A DNA stretch of 64,000 nucleotides from Amaranthus tricolor (lineage: Eukaryota > Streptophyta > Magnoliopsida > Caryophyllales > Amaranthaceae), in assembly GCF_026212465.1 (NCBI RefSeq), contig NC_080058.1, positions 2,931,501 to 2,995,500 of the forward strand, read 5' to 3'. Both the position numbers and the translations under genes were made by a program. Below the pieces are notes generated by a model. The model did not search any database. It saw nothing but the letters and a program-made list of their open reading frames with translations, and was not told the DNA's origin. Below are positions 10,940 to 24,072 of this stretch, in pieces (within the stretch, counting starts at the first letter, position 1; every line of letters begins with the position of its first letter).

Positions 10940-12149
10940 TAATATACTTACTATATTTGACCTTTTATGCAATTTAATGTGTCATTTTGGTTATTTATAC
11001 ATCAAATTATGCATATCTAAAAATTATAAAAAGTTAATATTATGAAAGTATGCGATTAAAAAGATTCAAAGAAAATCTCACTTAACTATATTTTTATTTA
11101 TACATTAGTCGTAATGTATTAATTAAACTTAAATGATAAATAATTTGTATAATTATAATGTAACAAGTATTTTAGAATGGAGAATGCAATTATCATAATA
11201 ATACTATTTGATTTTTTTTGGTACAAGATATTTTATTGATGAAAGGTAATAAACTCATGTGATGAACACTGTTTTTTTTATAAAATACTCTTATTATAAT
11301 TAGTTGGATTATTTTTTTTCGATCATAGAAATTAAGTAGGTTTGATTTTAACTGATGGTTAAAATTGTGAAAGATAAGAGTTTACGGACCAAAAAAAGCT
11401 CAAAAATTGATACTACAATTTGCTAAACCAAAAAGCTATTAATTAATTAAACTGTTGGAATTGTATTAGTTTAAATTACACAATCAATTAAAAAAATGAT
11501 ATATTACCATGATTAGTTATTTACTTCTACGTATGAGCACATAGAATTTTGATTATAGTTAAGCACAATATGCATACAGTCTTAAGTTCCTTTTTTAATG
11601 CATTATTAAGTCTGTAAGTAGGTCTAGGATGATTCTCTTATTTTTTTTATTTATTTTGAAGTGGCCAGGATTCTCTTATTTATTTTAATAGTTAACCAAA
11701 GTTATTAAATATCTTTGTTGGCGACCATAAACAGTTTTACTTTGTATACTAAAATGCTCTAATGAGGAATTTTATTCTTAAACAATATTAATATAACAAC
11801 ATATATCTTGTATGAGACCGTCTTACCTTGATATGAACCCATACAAATAACTCATTAGTAAAAAAAAATTTAAACAATAAAATTTGAATTATATAGGACA
11901 ACAATTTCTTTAAGCATTTGGGTTGACCCAATTGAGGCCGTCTCATGATGAAACGGTCGACGGCCTCAATAAAATATTAGTATTAGTATAATAATTTTAA
12001 CTTTATATCCAGAATGAACAAATGATCTCAATACTAATAGAAGTAATTATTATAAGCAAAATAATATTTATAGATTCATGCATGAAATAAATGAAAAAAG
12101 CAGTATTAACTCTTACCTTGACTCTTAAAAGGCCTTACATAAAATAGTA
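10940..12149. other. AT-rich intergenic DNA with a family-D MITE-like repeat
   Basis: No gene is seen. At 11816-11965, TCTTGTATGAGACCGTCTTA at the left and GAGGCCGTCTCATGATGA at the right belong to the same terminal motif as the repeats at 25245-25403 and 45945-46072. Confidence 0.6.
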
Positions 12150-12420
12150 CTCCTTGGTTGCATTTCAAATGTCAGTATGTCATATTTGTTTTTTTAACGT
12201 TTGTGAATATTAATCAATACTATTCAATAATAATAATTGTGTATACTAGAAATTTATAAAAAAAATAGATATTTGTAAATTTTATGTTGAGACAAATTAA
12301 AAAAGATCTTATTTGACTATGTATTAACGTATGAATTAAAAAGAAGATATAAATTAAGAGTGATTAATGATGAATAGTAACCTGAAAACAAATACGACAT
12401 TTGAAAAGAAATGAAAGGAG
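12150..12420. mobile_element. Stowaway-like MITE, family B
   Basis: It begins CTCCTTGG after TA (12148-12149) and ends GAAAGGAG before TA (12421-12422). The interior AAAAAGATCTTATTTGACTA and AAATTAAGAGTGAT place it in the same family as 10783-10939 and 43590-43847. Confidence 0.75.
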
Positions 12421-15339
12421 TATATAAATTAAAATCTAATTATACTTTAAAGATCATACATGTTATTTATATTTAATAATATACAAAATAAGAGTGATAA
12501 GTATACGGCCTTAAATTATGGGTTCCTTAAATTTATTTAGTTGCCCTTTACGTGATTATAGAAATGTTGCATGACATTTAATATAGGGTGATAAAAAGAT
12601 GAACATATCTAGCAAGGTGTTGTCGATCCATGCTGATATAGCAACTAGCTAATCTATTTGGGGAAAGCACATTACTATCTGATCGATCAGGGGAATGAAA
12701 ATGGGTGCAGTATGCTGTACTGATTTTTTTTTTTTTTTGAATGTATATGCTGTATTGATTAAAATATAGAGGTCTAAGTCTAAAAAATATATAGACATTG
12801 CTGGTTCTTAAGACATTTAGAGTAGCCGACAACTTAGGGCTCCATAAATAAAAACCTTAAATATTAAACATGCTATTTAGGTTCGGTTTTGAGCTACACT
12901 TTTTAAATTACTTATTTGTAAAGTTTTCTATATTTAGAGTAATATAATGTTATAATATATTTTGTCTTAAATTATTTTTCTTAAAGTGAAAATTTTTTTA
13001 TCTTATAATATAATAAAGAGCTCAATTTTAAAAAACACCGCAAAAATAAATAAAGCCTTCAAAATCTGTCCTTCATACATATATATATATTGTCTAATAA
13101 TAATTATATAATTAAAGGAAAAACTGATTCAGACGATTGAAATTATTAGCCTTCAACGTTCATTAGGCAGTATTTCATTTATTTTGATTTGTTGGGCTGA
13201 ACATTAGAGTAAGTTTTCATCCATTGGATTACTATTACTCGATCTGAACAAAGTTACATGTTATTTCTTTATAATTTACTAGTGTCTAATAATTAATTGT
13301 ATTTAAGTTGTATTTCCTACGTACAGTTTTAAATATTTTCAAAATTTATTCCGAGTGAGTGATTCTAATATGCTATTATTATATCTTTAATAATATACAT
13401 AAGTAAAGTTAGTAAGCTCTCATAAAAAAAAAGTAAAATTATTAAATATTTAATAGGCCAAAGGGAATTGTTGATAATAAACCAACATTTGCCTAATTCA
13501 CTATAAAAGTAAATTTGCCTATTATTTATTTTTAAATAAATTAGTGATCAAAGATTGGTTGGTTTTTGATAATTTTTCCTAGAAACTAACACATTAAATG
13601 AATCAAACAAGATTGCTTTTAATTATATTGTTTCGTGTAAATTAAAGAGAAAATACAAGTTAAAACTGCTAAATGAATAACAAATTGTTTCAATATCGCA
13701 AATTTTTAAGATTGAGGAAGTATATATATAGTTTCTGTGATACTATATAAATGTGATATTAAGTAATAATTATAAAAAACTGACATTTGAAAATTATATT
13801 TTGAGATCAACTCATTTGATTATAATTTATTTTAAATATTAGTGAAAAAATTTAAGATAAAATTAGTCGTCAATTAACGTAAAAAATAGAAGTATTACTA
13901 CAAAATAAAAGAGGAATTAGAAATATTTTTTTTGCATAATTAGCTAGTTTGTACCTATATTAGGATAGTGAGACAATGAGTGAATGACAAATATGATATA
14001 TCTTTGATACATTGTCTCAAAGGCGTGGTATGATGTTATGGAGGAGTTTATAGTTTGTAGGAGACATGCATGCATTGGATTCTAAGTTAATAGTAATTAA
14101 TTAGCATAATAATAATAATTTTCTTATAATAAGTACTTATATAAATTAACACCACATTAAATTAATCAAGGTTTCACTTTGACGATCGCGGATTTCGATT
14201 AGGCAGTCAACATATTTCCTACTTGGGAAAATCAAAATGAAATCCTTTGAACTTTCTTAAAATCTCTCTTTTTTAATCTTATAATTTTTATATTGGTTAA
14301 TTATTAATTATTAATTATGATTATACTTTTTTTGAAAAAAGAGGGAACATTGCATGGTTGTGTTGTTTTAAATTAGAGTAAAATTTACTCCTTTTATATT
14401 GTAGTTTTTTAATATTTAATATGTCGGATTTTAGAATATCATTTTAATATTATTTCCATCGTACGTACACAACTTTAATCCATGCAAAGCACTCGGGGAT
14501 CTACAATTTTGGCCTTTGGTGTGGGTGCGTATTCAAGAGATCTTCTTATGGCTAATATTTAATCTATTTATAAAGTGGAGAGTCTATTTATTAACATTCT
14601 ACCTTGTTGCTTTAATTAATGTTCTATACTCTATATTAATTAAGAGGTTGATGGTTAAAATCAATTATTGTCTCAATTAAAAGTAAATATTAATTTTTTC
14701 AAATAATTAAGATTTTAATTAGATTTGATTTACACCAAGTTTTACCCTTTTCTAGGCCTATTTTATACTCCAAAAATAGAAAAGCAAAAAGAGGGTGATA
14801 TGTTTATAGGAACTCTTTCAATTTAGAAGGTCATGGAACAATTCAATCTATTAAACCTTGAACACTTAGCTTACTATATTTTTTATAATGTTATACTATG
14901 TTCTTGTATGTTTAGAGTTATTTTTATGAGAAATTGTTTTTGGGAAGACGTCCTTAAAATAAAAGTCTATAAATTATAATTGATATCATTAGACTTTCTA
15001 TTTATATATAAGACAGGGTCATAGAAAATTAGTGTAATTGTTATTATTTATAAGCGTGTGAAAGTGTAGTGTACATCACTTTTCACTTTTGCTCAAAAAT
15101 ATTTTTTTAGCATTTAAGCAAGATTAAGGTCTCTATATAATTAAAATAATGACTATAACGCTAATACTTCTAATGTTATTTGTTATTCTCATTTTCTCAA
15201 ATGGAAATTTCATAAAGCTCTTCTCATTATGATTTTATTTCATTTTTGAACATCCTATTGGGAGAAATAACTTCCTTTGTTTAACACAATTTACAAAAGC
15301 ATCACATATTTACATTTTTAGCCTTCAATAAAAAGGACA
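12421..15339. other. AT-rich intergenic DNA, no gene seen
   Basis: Only short AT-rich open frames occur. A decayed family-B MITE is visible at about 13590-13722 (GAATCAAACAAGATTGCTTT). A short TA repeat lies at 13080-13090. Nothing else is recognisable. Confidence 0.65.
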
Positions 15340-15530
15340 ATTTCAATATTTCGCCCAAGGCAAGATACGGATGGGTTTTTTTCTAGAAAGGGGCGGACAA
15401 ATCATACGTACCCTTATGGAGGGAGTAAAGAAGAATGTGCATAGTTAAGAAACACCCAATTGTTACCTGTGCCCAATAAGAATTTCCTTCTGCTCTACAT
15501 AAAAATACTTTATCTATTGAGCCGGCCTCC
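15340..15530 (-). mobile_element. tRNA-derived SINE, minus orientation, decayed
   Basis: Read on the minus strand this aligns with the SINE at 52998-53223 over its whole length: the A-box region (CTCAATAGATAAAG), the GGGCACAGG-like middle, CTTTACTCCCTCC, TTTGTCCG, then CTAGAAAAAAAC and CTTGCCTTGGGCG at the 3' end. The B box is more damaged than in the plus-strand copy. Two independent copies sharing both ends show this is a mobile family. Confidence 0.75.
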
Positions 15531-16852
<1,322 letters not shown>

Positions 16853-16937
16853 CTATAACTGGTAAAGTAAAAGTCAAAATTCAACTAAAAAAACAACAGA
16901 AAAGACATTTACCGAACACATTTTTATTTGAGAAATT

Positions 16938-17212
16938 ATCAATGGTACCCCTAAATTTTTTTAATTAACAATGGTACCCTCGTATTATTGAGCTTTTTAC
17001 AATCGTAACCGTTTTAAACTTTTTCTGTCAAAAATCGTTCAAAACCATTAACGTTTTTTCTTTTTCTTTTATTTTTCAATTCAAAACATAAAAGAAAGTT
17101 AACGGTTATGTACAATTTTGGACAGAAAAAGTTAAAAAAGGTTACGGTAGAAAAACGCTCAATAATACAAGGGTACCATTGATAATAAAAAAAATTTAAG
17201 AGTACAATTGAT
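16938..17212. repeat. Long fold-back (inverted repeat) element
   Basis: The left arm (16938-17046) and right arm (17104-17212) are imperfect inverted copies of about 109 bp. Matching blocks include CAATGGTACCC with GGGTACCATTG, GTATTATTGAGC with GCTCAATAATAC, and AACTTTTTCTGTC with GACAGAAAAAGTT. Complementarity continues into the centre (ATTAACG with GTTAAC). CAATGGTACCC also recurs inside the left arm, and GGGATACCATTAATG follows the right arm. This is a fold-back or long-TIR MITE; no coding region is present. Confidence 0.85.
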
Positions 17213-18942
17213 AAAGTGCAAAAACTCAGGGATACCATTAATGATTTCGATTTTATTCAAGATTTAGGTTGAATATTTGTAATTTTCTTGAAGTCACAAT
17301 GTTAAAAGATTAAGTTTTTTTCTAAAATCATAATGAGTTTATTTTATTTACTACTATTAAATTTATCTCAATATATTTGTTTCAATATAGATTTATGATA
17401 TCTCCCGTCTCATTAATTTCAAAAAGCAATCACTCTTTATATAATATAATATAATCCACAAATTTCTTCAATTTCTTTTAATTATTTTGATATTAACTCC
17501 CCAAGCAATGTAACGCTAGAAGAAAAATATAGTAAACCCTTCAAAACAAAAGAAGTATGTAAAATATGTTAAACGTAATAATGTACTTCATATGATGGTC
17601 AACTTAATAAAAAAGTGGTCAATGCTCAAATTTGGTTTATGAAAAATTGTTTTGTTCCCACTTTGATGTATCCTTCGTTTTCTCATTCATCATATGTTTA
17701 TTACTCTCTTATGTCTTTAATTCTAAAAATAATTTTAAAAAATAAAAAATATGTACTATATACGTAAGTAGTGAATTTCCTGTTTGTGGATGTTTGGCTT
17801 ATTTTTCTAGAAAAATAAACTCAATATTTTTTCAATGGAGTAGTAGATTTCTTTATTCATTTGAAGTATTACACTTTTAAAATTAGGCATGAAAAATGCC
17901 ATATTTCATATTCAAAGCCAGACTGCCAAATCATACAATTTAATAAAAGATTGAAAAATTACAATATCGATTTTATTGAAATCCTGATAGCTAAAATCGC
18001 ATAATATTCTGTTTAGCATGTTTTTGTTCGGAATTATTATAGAAAAACTATTAGAATACAATTATTAATTACTGTTCTACTCCTATTTGACTAGAGTTTA
18101 TTACATCAATCTTTTATTATTATAAAAAAAATATTGTAACAACTCTTAATTATCCTTTTTTAATTCTTAAATGATTATAAAAAATATCAATACACATTAT
18201 TTTTAGAATGTTTTATAGGAAACGACTTTTAAATTAAAATTTACCAATTGTTTAAAAATTGTCAATATGATAACCAATTATATCAATATCAAATACCCTA
18301 TTAAATTTTACAACGATAATATGTAATTGCATATTTCATTAAAAATTTTATGTTTATATGAAAATTTCATATAAACCAACTTCGTGAGTTGAACATATAT
18401 TTCTACAATACTATGTTATATTTGACATATTTCCAGGGTAGTATTCAGTTATAACATATAAGTGTGCATGGGGAATATTTGGAAAATCATTTTCCTCTTT
18501 CTCATTGACTACATCTAGTACTTTACTATACGGTATTGTAATTTTATGTCCGATATAAATTGTTAAAATAAATAAAATTTTAAAAACTATTGTGTATTTT
18601 AGTTCAGTTTGGTATTTTAGGAAAAATTCCATAATATTTATGCGCAAAATTACACTAGTAGGAGTATTATTTTGGGTAATTTGAACACTTTAGACAAACT
18701 CAAAATTTATATATATATAGTGAATTAGATAATACTTATCTAAAAGATATTCTATTATATACAACAATTTAAAAGAAGGTGCATGGTTGGATTTTTGCAG
18801 TTGGTTTTGCAGGTTTGTCTTAACACAAAAAAAGGTTCTGAGGTGGAAATAAATTTATTTGCAGCAAGACACGAATGTGTCTAATTTTTTAATTAATTTC
18901 TATACTAATAAATCTTAAATGTATTGGATATATATATGTGTG
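17213..18942. other. AT-rich upstream intergenic DNA
   Basis: No gene, tRNA or clear repeat is recognised. The distal part is the likely promoter region of the PLETHORA-like gene. Confidence 0.6.
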
Positions 18943-18950
18943 TATAAATA
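18943..18950 (+). promoter_or_regulatory. Putative TATA box of the PLETHORA-like gene
   Basis: TATAAATA is a good plant TATA box and lies about 920 bp before the start codon. A start site about 30 bp downstream would give a long leader, which is plausible if a leader intron is removed. This is an inference from position and sequence only. Confidence 0.4.
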
Positions 18951-18974
18951 CTATACATTACTTAGAAGATCATA

Positions 18975-19871
18975 CTAACTTCCTTCTCTTCTTAGTATCA
19001 GAGAGTGTGAGATCAGAGCTTTGGAATGTGGAGTATCCACAGAACTGAATAAGACCAGCAAAAAGGGCTAATATTTTTTTGGATTATAATACAACAATAA
19101 CAATGTTAGAGTCTTCATTAACGTCTCGGAAGATTGGAATACAAGCTACAAATATTGGTAAAAAAAATAGAAAATAAAAAATCTCTTTTCTCCCAAACAT
19201 AAGCTAACCCTTTTGTTCTTGAAACTTAGCAACACTTTAATTAGATCATCTATAGATTTATGTGTTGGTCTCACTCTACTCTTTCTTAAGCATATTATTA
19301 GTGGCATGCATTTCTTTCTTTACCTCTCTTTCTCTTCTTCCTTCTTTCTCCTTTTCTCTCTCTAATTTTAGCTTTAAATTTTAGAGAGATAAATAGAGTT
19401 AGTGAAGAGGATTATAACTAGCTAGGGTGCAAACCCTAACTTCTTTTCTTACTTTTTTATAATTTTTTTTGGGTGAAGTTAGTTTTTTTTTCTTCTAGTA
19501 GTTCCAAGGTGTGCCCTTATTACATTCCTTTTGCTTTTTTTTTTTTCTTGTTTTAGTATGATTTTATTGTAATGGCAATGATAAAAAATGTTTGAAACTT
19601 TTGATAGGAAAGAAAAATAAAGAAAAACTATAATAATTAGGAGTATTTATTTCAAATTTAAAATTCATATATTTGTTTATATATAACATACAAAATTATC
19701 TCTATATTCTTTTGAATATTACTCTAGAGCAAATTCAAAAGAACTTATTAACCAAGTTGATTTGTGATGCAGAAAGGTCAAATTGGTGATGAATAAGCTG
19801 AAGTTATCATCAAGAAGCTAGTTATTATTCACAAACAAAGCTTATTAGAGTGGAAAAAGATACAATATAAT
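18975..19871 (+). other. Probable 5' leader of the PLETHORA-like gene
   Basis: The stretch has a long pyrimidine run (19313-19375) and ends with a good splice acceptor, TTTGTGATGCAG at 19761-19772, suggesting a leader intron; I could not fix its donor. Between the acceptor and the main ATG there is a short upstream ORF of 10 codons (19789-19821), which could lower translation of the main frame. Another ATG at 19767 overlaps the acceptor. Confidence 0.4.
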
Positions 19872-22800
19872 ATGGGGTCAATGAATACTAACAATTGGCT
19901 GTCATTCCCTCTTTCTCCTACCCATCCTTCCCTTCAATCACATCTTCAATCCAATGATTCACAACCTCATCAACAATTCTCTTTGGGTTTAGTCTCTGAC
20001 CATATTGACAATCCTTTTGCTCAAGCACAAGGTAATCTTATGTCCTATTTTCATCTTATGCTCTATATCTCTTACTATACTTGCAATTCTTAATTGCTCT
20101 ATGTTAAACTTTATTTATCTATTATATTTTCAAAATATGTGAACCTTCCTCTAGCTAACTAGTTGAGAACAACATTTTTACAATATAATTTTTATTTTTA
20201 AAAATACACATAAAATGAGATACAAGGTGAGAATATTGATAGATTATCTTGAAGCCTAAACCAGCAACATAAGTTTTTGGTTTAATTGATTTTTTAACAT
20301 GATACTGAACATCAAGTCAATCTTATCTACTTCTTATTTCAAGTAGAATTATTGGCACCAATTAAGAAACTGTTACAGTATATAACATATCTTAAGGACT
20401 CTGGATATATTATATTTGATGCTATGTCGAGGAACCAACTAAACCAAAAGCTTAAATATATATAGTTGAGGCTCCATAATATATTATATACTCTAATAGT
20501 GATTTGTATTGCATTTACACTTAGAAAGCGTGACTGATAGAGTATATAAGATGCCATTACAAGTAAAATATTATTCCTGGTATTTCAACGGGCTACAAAC
20601 TAATTAAGTGGATTTTTTTATTATTTTTTTTTTTTTTTGCAGAATGGAATTTGATCAATTCACAAGGGGGAAATGAGGTGCCAAAAATAGCAGATTTCTT
20701 AGGAGTAGGGAAATCAGAAACTCATCATTCTCCAGACCTAACAGTGTTTAATGATATTGGTCAAGGAAACGATTCAGACTATCTTTTCTCCGGTAACAAT
20801 GGCCTTCTGGCGATGCAAAACAGTGTGGCCGCAGCTAGTAATGGTACTCAATATGATCAATACCAAGATAACTCTAATAATTGCTTGCAATCTTTAACTT
20901 TGTCTATGGGAAGTAGTGGGCAACAACAGCAACCAATTTCAAGTACTAATAACTGTGATAATAGTGGAGATAATAATAGCACTGCTAGTGGCTCAACCTC
21001 CACTGCCGCCACCGTAACCACCGCCATTACTCCGGTTGTTGAAGCTACTCCTAGGAGGACTTTGGATACTTTTGGGCAAAGGACTTCTATCTATAGAGGT
21101 GTTACTAGGTAATTTTATTGAGTTTTTTACTTTTAAGAATCTAGGTCATTTTTATTTTGTGCAAGTCTAGTAACGGGCAAAGTCTAATACAATAGTTTCG
21201 TTATGCACCACTTCTTACTCTCTAACTCTACTGACTCACTCCTTATTTTCCACTGCATTGATTATCATTTTTTACTCTTCACTCTACTTGCCCGTAACAT
21301 GTTAAAGTTGATACACACAACATGCTATTTTAATGTTATTTTAATGTGCACTAAGTTTACATAAGAGTTTTCTTCTAGAGTAAGTGACTAGTTTTATTAC
21401 TAGACTACAAAACATCAAAATCTACAAATTTTAGACTCGTATTCACCATTTTTGGAACATTTCACTTTAGCTTGTGTACCTATGAGCCTTGACACTTAAA
21501 CATGGACGTGTACCTATGAGTCTTAGCGCTCATATTACATTGGCAGAACGAATACTTGGATATATACTAATTCAGTTTAGCTCAAAATTTTAAATATTTT
21601 TCACAATAACACATATACAAGTTCAAGAGTAATATAGTTTAAATTTATAGGTGCACCTTTTCAGATAGTGTGTGGTGCAATATGTCTAAAATAGTAGCAT
21701 TAGTAATATACTAACCTTATATATGTAATAGTTATGTTCCTTTCTTTTGTGTGAGAGTTTCTTGTAAGGGTAAGTAAGTATAGCTATTAAAAAAATGAAT
21801 AATAGTATTTGTTTTTATATGAATGTAGTATTCCCTCCTATTCAACCAAACTCTCTGATTTTATTATTTAATCAAGTCATTTTAGTTGTCTCATTTCCAT
21901 TTTGGATATCTTAACTTTATTAATTTACCCTTATCAAACTTAACTTTTTCACACCTTTACACCTATTAACCCCACTTTACTCCTATTAAAATTTAAAAAC
22001 AGCACACTTTTTTCTTTCAAATGTGATCCCATTTGACCACCTAAAAAATGGTGAAAAGCCAAATGAGACATATTGGGTGAATAGGAGGGAGTATGTTTTA
22101 ATAGCATTTTATATTTTGTAAATTGTTTAGTTGATTAGAAAATTTGGTGGTACAGGCATAGATGGACTGGACGATATGAAGCTCATCTTTGGGACAATAG
22201 TTGTAGAAGAGAAGGACAATCAAGGAAGGGTCGTCAAGGTACGTAACATATATATACTCCTCTTTTCTTTATTTTCCCTACCTAAATTATTATTTACTTC
22301 TTAATCCATTTCATTTTATTCTAGCAAAAAGAAGATAACAAGATCAGTTTATGTATTAAATTGACTTCATAATAGAAATTCAAGCTGTTTTCTTATCTTT
22401 GTTTTCTTCTATTTCATGGCGGAATCACCATGCATATGTTGGACTATCTTAATCGTCTCCTCTTCAACCATTCTTATAGTGTATCTTGGTGAGTATTAGA
22501 ATTTACATCCAATGAAATTGAATTAATACTCCCTTTATTTCAAACATAATATATCATTTATTGTTAATATATAATTTGAATAAGTCATATGACACATAAA
22601 CCCGAACATAAAGGGTACTTTATGTTCAAATTAACATAGCTCAAAATACATCAATTTCTATTATAAGAATGGACGTATGACATGAACATTGGATTTGTAA
22701 TAGGAGGGTATGATAAAGAAGATAAGGCCGCTAGGGCATATGATCTAGCTGCAATCAAGTATTGGGGAACTTCCACTACTACCAATTTTCCAGTTGAGTT

Positions 22801-24072
22801 TTATTTTTATTACCTATTAATTATAATTTATTCTTACTGATATTATTCAATATAATGCATGCATGAAAAATCAAGTATTGATTCCTTTTTTGTCAATGAT
22901 AATGTTAAATAAAATAGATCAGCAATTACGAAAAAGAAATAGAAGACATGAAACATATGACTAGACAAGAATTTGTAGCATCCATTCGAAGGTATGTGAT
23001 GAACTTAATATTTCATATATGTAACTTAATGTTTCAATTATTTTTATTTTTTAGTTGTTTAATTTACAATTTCACTATAATAATGTTTTAGGAAGAGTAG
23101 TGGTTTCTCTAGAGGTGCATCAATTTATCGTGGTGTAACAAGACACCATCAACATGGAAGATGGCAAGCAAGAATTGGAAGGGTAGCGGGAAACAAAGAT
23201 TTATACTTAGGAACATTTAGTAAGTATAAACAGTCTTAATTTGCGAGCTTAAATTTATAGTTAGATAAACTTTACCGACTAAATTAACTGATATAAATGT
23301 GTTTTTAGGTACGGAAGAGGAGGCTGCGGAAGCTTATGATATAGCTGCTATCAAGTTTAGAGGTCTAAATGCTGTGACTAACTTTGATATGAACCGTTAT
23401 GATGTCAAGGCTATCCTAGAGAGTAATACCCTACCTATTGGAGGTGGAGCCGCTAAGCGCCTTAAAGAAGCCCAAGCTATAGAATCTTCAAGAAAGAGGG
23501 AGGAAATGCTTGCCCTAAGTAATAGTAGCTACCCTTATGGAGCTACTAGTTCGACGGCAAGCCGGTATGGGGCCCACCACCAAGCTAGTCATGCATACCC
23601 TTTACTACCATACCACCATCAAGACCACCAACAACAACCCTTGTTAACCCTACAAAATAACCATGGTCAAGATCATAGTAACATTTCCCTCTCACAATAC
23701 TCACAAGAGGCTCAATTCCTTAGGTTGTACCAACAATCAAGTTATTCAAACCCTAGTAGCATGTACAATAATTATCTCCAAACTAACCCTAGTTTACTTC
23801 ATGGGTTTATGAGCATGGGTGGATCAAATTCCGATGGAGTGATTGATACTAATAATGGAGGATACCTTGGTGGTGGGGTCGGACTCCTTGGGATGGGGTC
23901 CGCCTCCACCACCAGTAATGTGGTGGGGTCAGGTGATCCTGAGCCACATACTATGGTGAAGGTTGACTATGATATGCCTTCTAGTGGTGGTGGTGGAGGA
24001 AATTATGAAGGGTGGTCAACTGAGACAGTCCAAGGTCCAAATAATGGGATTTTTACAATGTGGAATGACTAG
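19872..24072 (+). CDS. PLT: PLETHORA1/2-type double-AP2 transcription factor (8 exons)
   Basis: Exons: 19872-20031, 20643-21108, 22156-22238, 22480-22488, 22704-22792, 22918-22991, 23092-23219, 23309-24072. All introns are GT-AG, the phases agree, and the joined frame is 590 residues. The N terminus has the family signature NWLSFPLSP and [26 protein letters not shown] leads into AP2 repeat 1 (about 202-269), followed by a conserved linker ([15 protein letters not shown]) and AP2 repeat 2 (about 304-362). [12 protein letters not shown] and the C terminus GIFTMWND match PLT1/PLT2, while Arabidopsis PLT2 is 568 residues. PLT proteins are nuclear, auxin-responsive regulators of the root stem-cell niche and embryogenesis. 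BABY BOOM is a close relative, but the [10 protein letters not shown] start and FTMWND end favour PLT1/2. I saw no miR172 site, as expected for this lineage. Intron 1 holds a TRIM fragment and intron 2 a MITE. The ATG at 19881 is an alternative start. Confidence 0.96.
20372..20545. repeat. TRIM fragments in intron 1 of the PLETHORA-like gene
   Basis: A minus-oriented TRIM LTR (20425-20498, TGTCGAGGAACC...CTCTAATA) lies next to TTTGATGCTA, the remnant of its tRNA primer-binding site. A partial plus-oriented LTR start (GTATATAACATATCTTAAGG) lies at about 20375-20395, and a short piece (ATAGAGTATATAA) at about 20537. The arrangement is a mosaic of two or more insertions or a rearranged element. 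Confidence 0.7.
21831..22091. mobile_element. Stowaway-like MITE in intron 2 of the PLETHORA-like gene
   Basis: The 261-bp element starts TTCCCTCCTATTCAACC and ends GGGTGAATAGGAGGGAG. These ends are inverted repeats with two mismatches over 17 bp, and TA flanks both sides (21829-21830, 22092-22093). It lies wholly within the intron, away from both splice sites. Confidence 0.9.
22480..22488 (+). other. 9-nt micro-exon of the PLETHORA-like gene
   Basis: The bases TGTATCTTG between acceptor TTATAG and donor GTGAGT complete the VYLG motif in AP2 repeat 1 (G at 22238 + TG TAT CTT G + GA at 22704). A 9-bp exon at this place is a known conserved feature of the AINTEGUMENTA-like family. Without it the frame is kept but Val-Tyr-Leu would be lost from the repeat. 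Confidence 0.93.

Noticed and set aside
20339..20557. Minus-strand open frame in intron 1 of the PLETHORA-like gene
   Set aside because: It is made of TRIM LTR sequence and recurs, with changes, at 25529-25781 and 56450-56722, which are also TRIM copies.
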